Shown here piece by piece: positions 1 through 12,143 of a stretch of DNA of 64,000 nt. How positions within the stretch are numbered: the stretch's first letter is position 1; every line of letters starts with the position of its first letter. The position numbers and the translations under genes are program-made. The stretch spans positions 112,240,501 to 112,304,500 of the forward strand of contig CM075353.1 of NCBI GenBank assembly GCA_037693485.1, given 5' to 3'. Source of the stretch: Kitagawia praeruptora. Its lineage: Eukaryota; Streptophyta; Magnoliopsida; Apiales; Apiaceae. The notes beneath the pieces are model-generated. The model did not search any database, was not told the origin of the DNA, and was given only the letters and a program-made list of their open reading frames with translations.

Positions 1-299
1 AAAAAGAAGAAGAAAAAGAAGCTTAAAAAAGACCAGACAAGTAAAAAAAACATGTGAATACAAACATGTATATAAGAAGATACATATAATCTTACAAACA
101 TTTTAACGCAAAGCCATATACACAGATTCATGATATATGAACATAAGTTGTAGAGAATCACACTGATTAGCATTGTCTGACTACTGGTTTATGCTCCCTG
201 TTCTTCTTGGTTCTGATTTCTAAATTCAGGTTGAATCCCCTTCTTCACTTTACACAGGTCGGGTCTGATAGTGTCGGGCTATGCTATGTGGCGTCACCT
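1..299 (-). other. Possible terminal exon and 3' UTR of a minus-strand gene
   Basis: On the minus strand a short open frame of 29 codons runs from about 278 down to a TAA at 189-191. It is rich in charged residues and Gln and ends in NQEEQGA. Downstream sequence (188 to 1) is AT-rich and UTR-like. The frame has no start codon; just upstream lie TAG sequences that could be a 3' splice site. It would therefore be a last exon whose gene continues to the right, interrupted by the retroposon at 300-1092. I do not recognise the peptide. This could be chance. Confidence 0.18.
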
Positions 300-1092
300 T
301 TTTTTTTTTGAATAACAAGTGTATTAAATTCAATAAATCAAAGCCATACGGCATCTATAATTCATATCGAGTAGAACAAACATAATTGAATCGCCGGACA
401 TCCACAAGAGACCAAAAGCGAATTTTGACAGAGATATATACAGTTGTATCCCCAACACCCGTCTGAGCTTATCGACCTTAAATGCAGAACCAAAACAACT
501 CGAATCACTAAATCCAAATCCACGCTCCCACAAACCGGAGAGAAAATCAAACTCCCACAAAACGGAGAGAAAATCCAAACAACTCAGCATAACAAGCGAG
601 AAAACCAAACAACTAAGCATTACAAGCTGAAGATTAAGAACTTAAAAAATTATAATTAAAATACAAAAACCGAAGAAACAAGAAAAAAATACAACAGCTC
701 CAAACTTAGATCTGAAAAATCGAATCCCCAATAAACAAGATGAACCCACTCACAAATCCGGGGGCTAGTCGGAAACGGAGAAATAGTCAGAGCTCCCAAT
801 TTTAAGAAACTAAGAACAGAGGCAGATCGGAAAAGGTTTAGAAACCTTAGATCCAAAGGGAAAACCAAGAAAATGAGAAGAAAAGGAAGAAGAAAATTGA
901 AGTTTTATCTGGAGGGCCTCATTAAAAAACTATTGAGGAAAAAGAGTGCCCTTTTATTCAAGAAGGGGAAGCTTAATCGACTCTCTTCGGAGCCAAATTC
1001 CGGCAGAAGCAGTGAAGAAAAAGTAGGGGGCGGCTGTTGATAGAAGAGAGAGAAGGGAGTAAATAAAGGGAATGCACGATAGAAACCCCAAT
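300..1092 (-). mobile_element. LINE-like retroposon with poly(A) tail, minus orientation
   Basis: The segment starts on the + strand with a T run (299-310), i.e. a poly(A) tail in the minus direction. It is bracketed by a 15-bp direct repeat with one mismatch (285-299 and 1093-1107), as expected for target-primed reverse transcription. Read on the minus strand it has a T/C-rich leader and a 3' end resembling plant LINE 3' UTRs. No endonuclease or reverse transcriptase is present, so it is a truncated or internally deleted copy, or a processed transcript of unknown origin. Confidence 0.55.
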
Positions 1093-1138
1093 TATGCGGC
1101 GTCACCTATACTTCTTTTCTATTTACGCATTTAAATTG

Positions 1139-1289
1139 TGCAAATGTTATTTCCAGAGCTGTTTTTTTATTTCCAGAACAATATTTGTAGCATATGCCCC
1201 CTGCATTCATAAAGAGTTGCATATTGTGATACAATATGCTACAAATAGCTCTGTAAATAAAAAAAAAGGCTCTGGAAATAACATTTCCC
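1139..1289. mobile_element. MITE with about 55-bp inverted arms
   Basis: The arms share AAATGTTATTTCCAGAGC and a second block around TTTGTAGCATAT in inverted orientation, separated by a short loop. The direct repeat TTAAATTG (1131-1138 and 1290-1297) is an 8-bp TSD, which fits a hAT-type non-autonomous element. There is no coding capacity. Confidence 0.6.
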
Positions 1290-1296
1290 TTAAATT

Positions 1297-1828
1297 GGGT
1301 TAAACGTCAAAGTGGTTATTGAAGTGGAGGGTTAGTAACAAATTGCTCACTCCAGTTATCGGCGTCTCATGTATACCATTATAGTTGCAAGTAATGACAG
1401 AAACGTTGTGTTCAAAAACTAAAAATAATGTTTTGATAATTCTGCACATTTTTCTTAAATGCTACCGCAACCAAATGAAAAATTGTTAAATTCTAGTATT
1501 TAAGATAATATATTTAGATTTTTTTAAAATCATTTACTATTTATTTTTAATTTTATAGCCATTTCCTTGTTTTAATTAAAAATAAATAGTAAAAAAAAAT
1601 TTTAATTCTAAATATATTATCTAAAGTACTAGAATTTAATAACTTTTCATTTGGTTGCTGTAATATTCAAAAAAAATGTGCAGAATCAACAAAAAATTGC
1701 TTTTATTTTTCGAACACAACATTGCTGTCATTACTTGCAACTATAATGGTATACATGATATGCCGATAACTAGAGTGAGCAATTTGATACTAGCCCTCCA
1801 CTTCAGTGAGCACTTTGAGATTTAACCC
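1297..1828. mobile_element. Foldback element with long inverted arms
   Basis: The left arm begins GGGTTAAAC and the right arm ends in its near complement. About 150 bp on each side pair, including TGAAGTGGAGGG, ATTGCTCACTC and a block around GTATACCATTATAGTTGCAA. The centre is AT-rich. No clear TSD is seen, partly because the left end abuts the preceding MITE. Long arms suggest a Mutator-like or foldback MITE, but the class is not proven. Confidence 0.6.
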
Positions 1829-1949
1829 CATTTAAATTAGACCACAGTACAACTAGATATTGTACAATGTATGCTTTTTTTTAATATTAATATTTATATT
1901 AATTTATAATTTTTTTTAATATTTATATGTTGAGTAAATAGCAAGTGAT

Positions 1950-2185
1950 GGCTGAATTTTATCCACTTTCGCATTTTGATGACCGGAGTTTTGAAATTTA
2001 CAATATGTTGGCTAGACATTGCTTTTACGTTTCAATAGTGTGGCTAAAGGCCACTTTTCTGAACTATTTTTTCTCAAAAAAGTGGTCCTTAGCCACCCTT
2101 TTGAAACTTAAAATCAATGTCTAGCCAATATATTGCAAATTTAAAATTCCAACCACCAAAATGTAAAATCAGATAGAATTCACCC
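1950..2185. mobile_element. Foldback MITE, 236 bp
   Basis: Almost the whole element is one inverted repeat. Its ends resemble GGGTGAATTCTATCC, and blocks such as TTGGCTAGACATTG and GTGGCTAA are repeated inverted around a T/A-rich loop near 2075. No convincing TSD is visible. It is non-coding. Confidence 0.6.
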
Positions 2186-3871
2186 TTAAATCTGTAACTT
2201 ACTCTTTATATGTTATAAGTTACATGATCAGATTATAGTTAAAAATTGATTTATTTATTAGATTCTCCCTCTTCGCTTTGTTCAAATAGAGTCTAGACAA
2301 AACAAAAGTGTTTCGTATGCTTATTTTATATTTTACGAAAGGGAAGGGAGTTTATTTCGTTTCTGGGTTTATGAATTGAATTCAATCATCGTCGTGATAT
2401 AATTAAAAGTAAGGAGTTCAATTTATTATTTATGTTCTATTTTGAATTCTAAAAATTTGATTCGGACGATTTAATAGTTCACAAGAAATTTACAAAATAA
2501 CTTTTAACTAGTATTTATACCCGCGATGCTATTTTAATTTAAAAATAATTTTTGATCTTTCAATAATATATATCCTTTGATATCGTTAGTTATATGTTAG
2601 ATGTTTATGTGTAATCACGACACTTTCCATCTATTAAAATGATGTCAAGTTAACGCAATGATGTCGTGTAAACAGCATAGCTAATAAAATGATGTTCAAT
2701 AAATGGTCGTCTTTGTTGGTGTTGATGTTGATACTTGATGTTATTGCTTTATAGTATCAACAAATGAAATAATTTATTTTTTTCTTTTTAATATATAATT
2801 TATGATCTTATTTTGCAATAATTTTATTGGTCTAAAAATGTTGATGTTGTTTTCTTAATAATAAAACTTAAACACTGACTTATTTGCTTGTTTTTTAATT
2901 TATGTTTTATTTTATATTATTTTTTAATAAAAAAAGTTTGAATATAAATATATTTTTTGTAGTCAAAATTTAATATCCAATAAAAAAATTCTTCGACCCC
3001 GTCTTCGATGGAGCCTCGTATCCCATCTTCTAATAAAATGAAAATGATGTTATCTTTTGACGTTTGTTTTCTTTGAAAAGGAATTCTCTTATGTTTGGTA
3101 ATTCGAAAAAATTGAATCTATGGGCTGTCTAATAATTAAACATAAAATTTTTATTAATATTAAAAACAAAACTCCTCGGCCCCGATGAAACTTTAAACAT
3201 GCTACGTGTGTTATGTAGATGAACTTAAAATAATTTACATGTGAATATTTTGATTCAACAGTGAAACAATTAAGTATGTCGTTTAACAATTAAGTTATAT
3301 CTTCCTAGCGGAAGATAGCCAAGCCGAACAAACTTAAACAAAGCACACACGCAACCAAAATCAAGAAAACAAAATAAACCTAGCAGCTGCATCCCTAGAA
3401 GCCTGAATATTACAACCAAACTGAATGGGACCACTATGCCATGAGGAATATTCAAGCAGCAGGCACACACACGGACCTAAGACTACTACTGCATTAACAA
3501 AGATTGAAAACTAATAGTTGAGGTATGTTTCCAGATTCACAACACCATAGCCTTCCACCTTAGCTCTTCTGGGAGCAACATAAAATGCGCAAAGCTGGAT
3601 TCTTAGAGGGGTTAAGCCTAGTATGACACCTACAGTGAGATGCTTAAGCCGTAAAATCTCAATACATATGTCCAATTTCCGAATTATTGCCACTCTCCCT
3701 AGGCTCCAAAAGAGTAAGAACCATGAACGTCGATCTTCAATATAGTGAGAAGGGGGGATAAAAAGGATAATGTACTTACTAACGATCAAACTCATTAGAG
3801 GGGGAGAACTCAAGAAAATAAGATTAACAAAGTCATCTTTAATTTATATGAATTTATTTCTCTATCAACAT
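2186..3871. other. Gene-free AT-rich stretch
   Basis: No gene or bounded element is recognised in these 1.7 kb. Two short GC-richer patches (2993-3030 and 3173-3190) share a CGGCCCCG/CGACCCCG flavour. Open frames on the minus strand (3089-3813) are short and resemble no family I know. Confidence 0.4.
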
Positions 3872-4903
3872 TGATATTTCCCAGTTGCACACCTCAAGAT
3901 TGTAGAAGGGGGGTAGAATACAATCTTGTAAATTTCTTTCGATTTTAAACAAGACAACAGATAAACTTCAATGGAGACAGATGGATAAGTCGAAGACTAA
4001 AATGTAAAAGAGACAGAAATGAAAAAACACACAACACACTTAAAAATTTCAGGTGGGGTTTTCTCGACTCCATCTGAGGGTTGTATTGAAGAAAACTTTT
4101 CTGTGTAAACGAGTACACAGCTGCGAATACGAAGCTAAAACTATTACAAGAGAACCTAATGCTTATTGTTTTTTAGCTCAGTGTTTCTCTTCTTATTTTA
4201 GCTATGCTACACTTGAAGTATATAAATACTCCAAGTTTACAAACCCTACAAAATAAACGAATCTTACAAGTCAAAGTATTCTGCAGGGGGTCTGCCACTC
4301 CTTGTCTCCATGTGATACAATTTTGTCTGGTTGTCTTGGACAGATATGCACTAGATGTACCAGCTAGATTGTTTGTGAGAATAATGAATGTTTCTTTTTC
4401 TTCTTCGTTTCCAATACTGGTTCCCATACCTCTTTTAAGTTTATCAACCCATGTGATCTGTCAGGCATGTCAAGTCGCCATCAACCTCTAATCCCAAGAT
4501 ATTATTGGTTGAAGCATTGTATCCGTTGATGTAGACATGGATCGACAGGTTGATTTATGCTTGTTGAGAATACCATATCCGTTGACGTAGAATCTTCATC
4601 CGTTGATCACCACTTCACTTATATAGAATTACATAGCACAACCTATATACAATTAGCTACCCTATTCTGCATATCCATTTATAGTCAACATGACTTAGGA
4701 TTTCTAGCAACTATGGCATTAGCAAACAAACTAAAACTTAAATACAAGGTTTGCTACAGACTTATCAGTTGATAAGCTGCCTCATCAACGGATGTACATA
4801 GCTTGGATATCCGTTGATAAGTTACAAAACTTAATCTTGTACACATATGTTTTTCAAGGTGTTTTATGGATGTATATCATCAAGGACAACATAATTCCTA
4901 ACA
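3872..4903 (-). mobile_element. Solo LTR of a copia (SIRE/Maximus-like) element, minus orientation
   Basis: On the minus strand the unit starts TGTTAGGAATTATG and ends in ATATCA, giving TG..CA ends. It is flanked by a perfect 5-bp TSD, AACAT (3867-3871 and 4904-4908), so it is a solo LTR of 1032 bp. Near its minus-strand 3' end is the C-rich block CCCCCCTTCTACAAT, also present in the solo LTR at 10399. ATCCGTTGAT-type motifs recur inside (4510-4610, 4780-4820). There is no internal region or coding capacity. Confidence 0.75.
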
Positions 4904-5128
4904 AACATGGACTAAATTTATTTTCTTTAACTAATTTGAGGTCTCCGTATCAATGAGGCCCACCATTTTACTCTTAAGCTCAGCTTTAAAAAGCCTTAGA
5001 TCCAGAACCAAAGATGCAAAGTACTTAGCTACAATCATATTTTTTTTAAAATATAAAATCAAGCTTATGTGTAGTACTACTTCCCATAAACTAATGTCTA
5101 CCAAATAGTGTATAATGAGAAAAATGTT

Positions 5129-5294
5129 CCTATAGTTAACTATAGGTAATTACCTATAGTTATATGCATTTTCTATAAAAAGTTGATGGCATTTTTGTAA
5201 TAATGAAATTTACCCCATGTATTTATAAAAATAGTCTTCCAACTGTATTATAATATGTATTAACTATAGGTAATTACTTATAGTTAACTATAGG
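5129..5294. mobile_element. MITE with palindromic 34-bp termini
   Basis: Both ends carry inverted copies of CCTATAGTTAACTATAGG followed by TAATTACCTATAGTTA. Each terminus is itself nearly palindromic. The 100-bp centre is AT-rich. A TSD is not clear. Confidence 0.55.
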
Positions 5295-5431
5295 ATCATT
5301 AAACCTAAGATAATAAGGTTATTACATAATTATAAACTGCTACTAATTTAATTAGATAAGAACATAATATTCATGATTTAAACCCAAAATTTCAAAAAAG
5401 TTAAGATCAAAGATCATTCACAGTCTTCCTT

Positions 5432-5549
5432 TGTAATATCCCACATCGATTATAATAAGAGTGTTTGGGACCTTTATAGATACAAGTCAACAACTAATGT
5501 GTACCAACTTGCTAGCACATAAGATATATATGTGTGTGTGTGTGTGTGA
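5432..5549 (+). repeat. Dispersed repeat starting TGTAATATCCCACATCGATT, with a TG microsatellite
   Basis: The start resembles copia LTR starts and recurs in diverged form at 27727 and about 27973, followed each time by similar text (GAGT.TTTGG, TTATA.GATACAAGT, TACCAA.TTGCTAGC). A (TG)n run follows at 5529-5549. It is probably a remnant of one LTR family. Confidence 0.45.
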
Positions 5550-7280
5550 TGTATTTTATGTTTTGAACAACTTTCAATATTTCTTACAAAACCTAGATTT
5601 CAATTATGTTTTGGCCAATCGTTTGAAGCCAATTGAAACAATACCAAGGCTGTATGATAGCTAATTAATGCAACCTACATGTTATTTGCAACGCCTTATG
5701 GTAGAGCCTTTGGAAAAGTTTTACACTCCAAAAGGTATAGCATATGAACTACGGTCGAACTTTTAAACTGATTCTTCTTCCTTTTCAATTTCAGGATTTA
5801 AGAGTTTTATTTTACTTTGTTAGCACCTGCGGTATTTGAAGTAGTTCTTCTTGCTTGCCCCTTCCCTTTTAGGTGGACCATACATGGAGGTAAAACGGGA
5901 TATATTCATGAAATATTTGAACACAGGCGCAAGCAATTTATGCAAACTGTTACGAACTACGTTCCTAGCTCTGCCCGTTGGAGGGAAAGATACTTGAATG
6001 ATGCTAGATGTAACGGGGTAAGAAAAAATATAATCGATTATATATCCAATAAATAATTTATGCACAACCTTACTTTTATTTAGACTCGTTTTATTCAAGA
6101 TGTAGCGGGGTAAGAATGCAAAACCTAAATTTATTTATGCACACCTTACTTTTATTTTGGACCAAATTAGACACGTGTTATTAATTTCCACGATGAATGG
6201 AGGAATATCGGAGCATGTTAAAGTAGACTAATCAAATGTGGAACATGAAAGTATTGCTAACAATTGTGTACTTGTTACAAGTACTTGAATACATATATAT
6301 AATCGAAGTTTTTTTTATGTCACTGGTATGGATTAATAGCGGTAGCATTTTGAAAAATTGAATTCGTGAGAGTTATATTCATTATCAATCTATTAGTTAT
6401 GATGTGGTAGACTTGTAGCAGTGTCTTCATATAATTAAGTGATAAAGTACAATCGAAAATTGTCTAAAAATTGTAAAACTACCAGCTTGATGCCATGTGA
6501 TCCAAAATAAAATTAGGATCTGCATACATCACCACCCTAAGTTATTTATCAAGTGTTCTAATAATGTCATCTATTTTAATTTGTTACTCAAGGGTATGAG
6601 TCTCTAAGTCCTAAAATTACACAAATAGTGGAAGACATATGGTTGACATTTAATCCATAAGGAGATGTGCATGTTGCAAACAAAAAATTTGTCTTGTACC
6701 TGAAAGCTCTCCACTCAAGATTCAACAGTAACTATGAGTTAACCAACTATATTGGGTTGATAGCTACTCTGGGCCCGTGATATAAAAGAGTCATTGGTGG
6801 CTAATGGTTTGAAGTTGGGCTTTTCCCCAAATACATACTAACAGTGTCTAACATTCAGATATGCACTTAAATCAGCTTTAGGTGTTGATGTCTTTATGAA
6901 TGTGTAGCCGAATATGGAGTTTAGGATGACCCCCAACTTTCGTGAGATAAAGGTAGCACATGAGAGGGCTTCGACAAGGGTGGACCAACCTCTTGCCGAT
7001 TAGTGTTACTCTGGATTGTTCAATGTTTAGTATAGTATGATGCAGTTTCTGGTCGATACACTATCAAATGGGTGGTATGTTAGAAGTTAGGTTTTTAGGT
7101 TTCTCGAATTCGAACTTATAGTTTTTAAACATTTAATGTGGTTGACAAAAGATGGGGTACACCAAACTACAAAATATACTCATTTTTTCTTATTATAGTA
7201 TAATATAGTATAATATAGATATATATAGATGTGTAATCTTAATTTTTTTAAATAAAAATAATATTGTAAAATTAGATGAT
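5550..7280. other. Gene-free stretch with degenerate sequence
   Basis: No intact gene is seen. A frame at 5817-6056 (+) contains an uninterrupted peptide ending in SSARWRERYLNDARCNG, but I cannot assign it. A 70-bp segment around GCGGGGTAAGAA..TTATTTATGCAC is duplicated in tandem (about 6013-6083 and 6102-6160). Sequence at 6640-7080 looks like decayed coding sequence, with no family recognised. Confidence 0.35.
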
Positions 7281-7285
7281 ATATA

Positions 7286-7471
7286 TGATAAAGTATGGAA
7301 ATAAGAGAGAAAACTAGTATTTTATTATAATGAAACTTGTTCTCAATTACAATAGAGGAGGGGCTTATATAGCCAATATCCAACAATAATAAAGGAAATT
7401 ATCATAACAAGGAAATCAACATAATAATAATGGAACTATCCAATAATATGCTAATATTATATATGTTAACA
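7286..7471 (-). repeat. 3' LTR of the TRIM-like element
   Basis: 186 bp, starts TGATAAAGTATGG and ends ATGTTAACA. It is preceded by TSD ATATA and followed by the minus-strand polypurine tract. Confidence 0.85.
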
Positions 7472-8748
7472 TCCCCCCTCAAACTCACGATGGAGAGTCG
7501 AGAGTTTGCCAACAAGAAACGGAACAGCGTATCCAAACGAATCCAAAGCTGCTAACTCCAAAATCAAGAGCTTCCAAACACATCCAAAAAAAATAGGATC
7601 ACGAACACAAACGAGCCAAACACTTCCAAACGAATCCAAAGTTACACCCGCAAAACAAGAAAGAAAAGGAATAGGAGCATCCATGTCATCCAAATATCCA
7701 ACAGCAAATAGAAACAAAATAGCAATCCAAGTGTATCCAAATCAAAACCAAAGCGAACAGAAAATCCAAGTAGCAAGAGAAGAAGAACCATCCATGTCAG
7801 CCAATAAAGAACCGTAACAATTTCAAAATTCAAACGAATCTACAACCAATGAACAAGAAAGAAAGATCCAAACGAACTGCAACCATCGAAAACAATACCA
7901 ATATCGAAACCAAAACCGAATCCAAATTGAACCCAATAACCAATCTAAACCAACTCCAAATCCAAACCAACAAACTTTATCCAATCGAACCAGCAAATTT
8001 GTGTGCAAACTAATATCCAATTAAAACCAAAATCGAATCTGAATCCAAATCCAAATTATAGCCGAGAACCATCCTACATGAACAACAAAAACGGGCTCAT
8101 ACCAATAACGACAAAAACGGGATTCTAAAGGCAAACATGACAAAAACGATGACGGTGACATCAATATCAAAGACGGAGATTGAAGGTATACAGATGTGCC
8201 TAGGGCTACTCCCTTCATTGAACACGAGAAAGAAAGAGAAAAAGAGAAGGTATACAGATGTGACTAGGGCTACTCCCATTATTGAACACTAGAACGAAAA
8301 GGCAAGAGAAGAGCATGAAAAGGAAAAAACAATAAAATCTTACCAGCGAGCCATTGCCATCAAAGAGAGAGAAATAGAAAGTGTGTGTGAGAGTACCAAC
8401 CAAAACAAAAACGAAACCAGCAAAAAACCCCCAACCAAAATCAACTTTTACCCAAGAAAACTCCAACCAATAGGAAGAAAAGATGAAGGAGAGAAAAAAT
8501 TATCGGAAGAGTGGCTAAATCCATAATCAAAACAACCAAAGAACTCATATTAACTGATTCGGGAAAAAAAATAAAGATTAGAAACCTAAATCAATATCAT
8601 CCAAGAAAAAAAAACACAATTGATTTGAAGAAGAAAACGAGAAGAGAAAAAAAAATTGAAGCACATATTTTAATCCAACATACAGAAGACATCACGTTCA
8701 ACTCTTAATCAACCGATCCCAGATCGAATCAACCTAGCTCTGATACCA

Positions 8749-8934
8749 TGATAAAGTATGGAAATAAGAGAGAAAACTAGTATTTTATTATAATGAAACT
8801 TGTTCTAAATTACAATAGAAGAGGGGCTTATATAGCCAACATCCAACAATAATAAAGGAAATTATCATAACAAGGAAATCAACATAATAATAATAGAACT
8901 ATCCAATAATATGCTAATATTATATATGTTAACA
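8749..8934 (-). repeat. 5' LTR of the TRIM-like element
   Basis: 186 bp, same ends as the partner LTR. The tRNA-Met-type primer-binding site adjoins its inner edge at 8748. Confidence 0.85.
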
Positions 8935-9088
8935 ATATAAACAGTCACCCTTTTGTAATTGCAAACAATAATAACATATTGTCATAGGACGTTCATCATA
9001 CTGTAAGTGGTTAGAAGCATTTTTTGAGGCCTATAAAAACCATCGAAAAAGAGTAAGAGGTAGTTCATATCATACACAACAAAAAAAA

Positions 9089-9789
9089 ATGGCATTTCAA
9101 TGGATACCACCACCACCACCGGGTGTTCTCAAGATCAATGTTCATGGAAATTTTCAAGAAACCCTTCTATTTATGGGTTTCATACTGGTATTGGAGCTGC
9201 ATATATATCATGACCAAGACGGAGCATTTAAACACCATACTATAAATGTCATCAATCATCATCACTAGGTGACCAGCAGTTGTGGGCTATTTTCATAGCT
9301 CTCGGGCGAGCTTTTAAGCAAAAATATCGTGAAGTTATTTCATTCTAGAAACTAATAACCTAGAGGCGTGCCTGATGATGAAAAACTTCTACATCGGTGC
9401 TCCACCTAGGGTGTACCACATAGCGTCTCGAATTGATATCCGTCTTAGAAATGGAAGGTGATTTTTGCGTGATTGTTTACATTGTTCCATCTTACAACAA
9501 AGTGGCAAGGTTCATCTCTACACTTAGGAAGAAGGTCCGTGACATGCTATACACATATATCATGCCAATTTGGGGTGTCGAGGAGTTATTGGACTGGGAT
9601 ACGGGTATGAAGATAGATGACCCAAGCTACCAAGATGTAGTCATTCCAGATGGTGCACCAAGTCCAGTCGACTTTAGCGAGAAAAAATTGCATTCTAACC
9701 AAACTGAAGAACTATGTATGGGTCAGGTCAATACCCATACACACGTGGGACTATATAGGGAAAGAGATGCGAAAAATAACATGGAATAG
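9089..9789 (+). pseudogene. RNase H-like (RVT_3-type) pseudogene
   Basis: From the ATG at 9089 the frame reads WIPPPPPGVLKINVHGNF, which resembles the start of plant RNase H-like domains (W.PPP.G..K.N.DG). The similarity then moves between frames: GIGAAYI is in another frame, and stops occur before 9433. A last open stretch (9433-9789) includes FCVIVYIVPSYNKVARF, matching the C-terminal part of such domains. The catalytic acidic residues are not all visible; the usual N.DG is N.HG. I read it as a decayed single-exon copy with at least two frameshifts. Retroelement origin is possible. Confidence 0.4.
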
Positions 9790-10393
9790 GTAATTATGGT
9801 ATAACCAGTTCATGGAGGAATCATTACAGGATAGGGGAAATGTTTTAGGCAACATTCTTGTGGTAGATGTTTATCTAGACCCTGCAATAGTAGAATGAGG
9901 GATATCTCTAATGTATGTGGCATAATAAACCTACGAGTATATGTATTAGCCCTTGTTTTTTAGCTTTCAGGGTTATGATGTATAAGGTCTTTGTTTCTTA
10001 AGCTATATTTTCTAAGTCCAATGCATGCTCAGTGTTGAGCATTGCTATCCAACGTGACTTTTGTTTTCTGTGGTGTATGTGCTGAACAAGGCTCACAACC
10101 TTGTTTCCTTAAATAGAAGTTCAATTAGATATATAAAAAAGAGTATCTGAAATGATTACTATCGAAATTTTCAATTTTGAAATAAAATATTTACGTATTA
10201 ATACTTAATTGACTATTTTCTTTTTTATTATCAACACTGATCTAAGAATGTTAATACCTATAATCTAATGTTGTGTTTGTTTATCATATTTGATTTTATT
10301 ACTACCTGAAAGTTCACTTCAATAAATTTTAATTAAGGATATTCATCAAGTGACTTACTTACAACATTTACTTATTTGCAATAATTTACGTGT
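9790..10393. other. Gene-free AT-rich stretch
   Basis: No gene, inverted repeat or LTR is recognised here. Confidence 0.4.
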
Positions 10394-11436
10394 AAATATG
10401 TTGGGATTTATGGGTGATAGCATAGAGACAACTTAACTAGATTTCCCTGTACTTAGTTTTTACTAAGTAGAACATATTGTCACAGCCAGAGTATGTTCTT
10501 GTAATCAAATAATTGTTGTCATGTAATAATTGTATGTCTTGGAAGAAGCTCATGCATTTGTTCAAGCCTCAAGGGATACATCCAGAAGACAGCAAGAATA
10601 AGAGTTACTGTCATAATCTTGACAGTAAGATTACAAGAACAAATGTTGCAAGTCACGACAAAGGCGACATTGGCTGAAGCACGAGACATAAACATTCTCA
10701 CACTTGACAGCAAGTCTGGAGTTCCGACAGCAACTTTGGCGGGAGCTCGTACTGTCAATATCTGAATATTCCTTCTTAGCAGACTTGGCGGTTAAGTTTA
10801 CTGTCTCAGTGAATTATTTGATTTGGGGATTTTTCTCAATCAAACCCGTGACAGTTTAGATGTTCAAGAAATAGATTTGCTGCAACACTCCATCGATTGT
10901 AGCAGACCTGCAAAGACTACTACGATAGAAGCTAGAGAGATCACAATACAAGGCTGGTCAATTCAAAGAGTATGATATATCCACATCTACTAGAATTGTA
11001 TTAGCTAGAAATAGAAAGAATCTAGGTTGTTTTACTTGTATTGTTAACAATGTCTGTATAACAATTTAGAAAAGTCACATGGGTGTGCAAATTGTAAAGA
11101 GTTGCCACTTGAAAACGACAGCTGCTCTACAACCCAAGCGATAGTGACGACAGAGTATCTTAGTCTACTTAGATACATGTCTCTAATTCTTTCTGTAACA
11201 ACGAGCAACAACGAAACAATATTGTATTTCTCAAGATACCGAAGCTGGAGAAATATTTTCTCTAGGTTGTAGCACCACTTCACAAGACAAATAAAACATT
11301 TATTTTGTGAGAAATCTTGATTCACTTACGTTTGCATATCTCAACTGATAATTTGTAATCTTTATTATTGGTTGTTTTAAAGATTGGATTTTATCAGTAT
11401 TACATTCAACCCCCCCCCCTTCTACAATACTCCGGG

Positions 11437-12105
11437 TGTAATATCCCACTTTTTTTTTATGTGTATATTATATAATTAAATTGAGTACTTATTTATAAAA
11501 ATATATTTTTATTGTAAATCAGATTATTAGTATTAATTTAATTTAATTTAAAATTATTTCATGTGTAGATAAAATTTCCGTTACGCTGGGATAAGAATGA
11601 ATTGTGATAAGTGAATTTAGAATACTAATCTTTAAACCTAATTCTAGTTGATTTACGTCCATCTACCTAGTTCTATAAATACATGATACTAGGAGTTAAC
11701 CATATTAGAAAAGAAAACAGAGGAGAGGACACAAACAGAGCCAGTATACACGGACATCATATATAAGGTACATAATGAACTTCATACATATGTGTGCATG
11801 TACTATACCACATCAGCACCCTATAATTTTTAGTCCTCTTCTTAATTGAAAGTTTTGACGTATCATATTTGTGCCCACTAGATTATTTACAAATTCTGAT
11901 TAAAATTATATGCTCCTTTAAAATTGAAGCCTATACTTTGTTTTGTTAAAGGCATGATGAACAACTACGGTAATTAATTCCAATGCGATTATCAGGACTT
12001 TACATCAGTTTATTGTTTTGTATATGTATTATTTAGCTAAATTGATTTTAGTGAATATCTTGCATATCAATATATTCATTGTTTAATTGGTTTTACTTTC
12101 ATTTT
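11437..12105 (+). repeat. Truncated 5' LTR of the gag-only gypsy element
   Basis: Matches the 3' LTR (13388-13481 joined to 24379-24955) nearly base for base and stops at TTTACTTTCATTTTGA. After this point the sequence diverges into the deletion junction before gag. Confidence 0.8.
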
Positions 12106-12143
12106 GATATGTATATTTTGATTTTGTATATGTATTATTTAGC

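Larger units (their letters stand above)
7286..8934 (-). mobile_element. TRIM-like non-autonomous LTR retrotransposon
   Basis: Two 186-bp LTRs (7286-7471 and 8749-8934), with TG..CA ends and about four substitutions between them, flank 1277 bp of internal sequence. The TSD is ATATA (7281-7285 and 8935-8939). On the minus strand the internal region starts with the primer-binding site TGGTATCAGAGC directly after the LTR (8737-8748, initiator tRNA-Met type) and ends with a GAGGGGGGA polypurine tract next to 7472. No gag or pol remains. Inside, a 64-bp unit containing GGTATACAGATGTG is duplicated (about 8182-8300). The short LTRs fit a TRIM or small deletion derivative of a copia element that needs enzymes in trans. 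Confidence 0.85.

Noticed and set aside
5817..6056. 79-codon frame with SSARWRERYLNDARCNG
   Set aside because: No family recognised, no splice context, and surroundings are decayed; kept only as a remark.
7506..7817. 103-codon frame in the TRIM-like element
   Set aside because: Low-complexity Asn/Lys/Ser-rich translation of repeated CCAAA text on the strand opposite to the element; no gag features.
8728..8748. GCTCTGATACCA motif as a possible tRNA fragment (also at 29457, 49085 and 55243)
   Set aside because: Each is the complement of the tRNA-Met primer-binding site next to an LTR, not a tRNA gene; no cloverleaf surrounds it.
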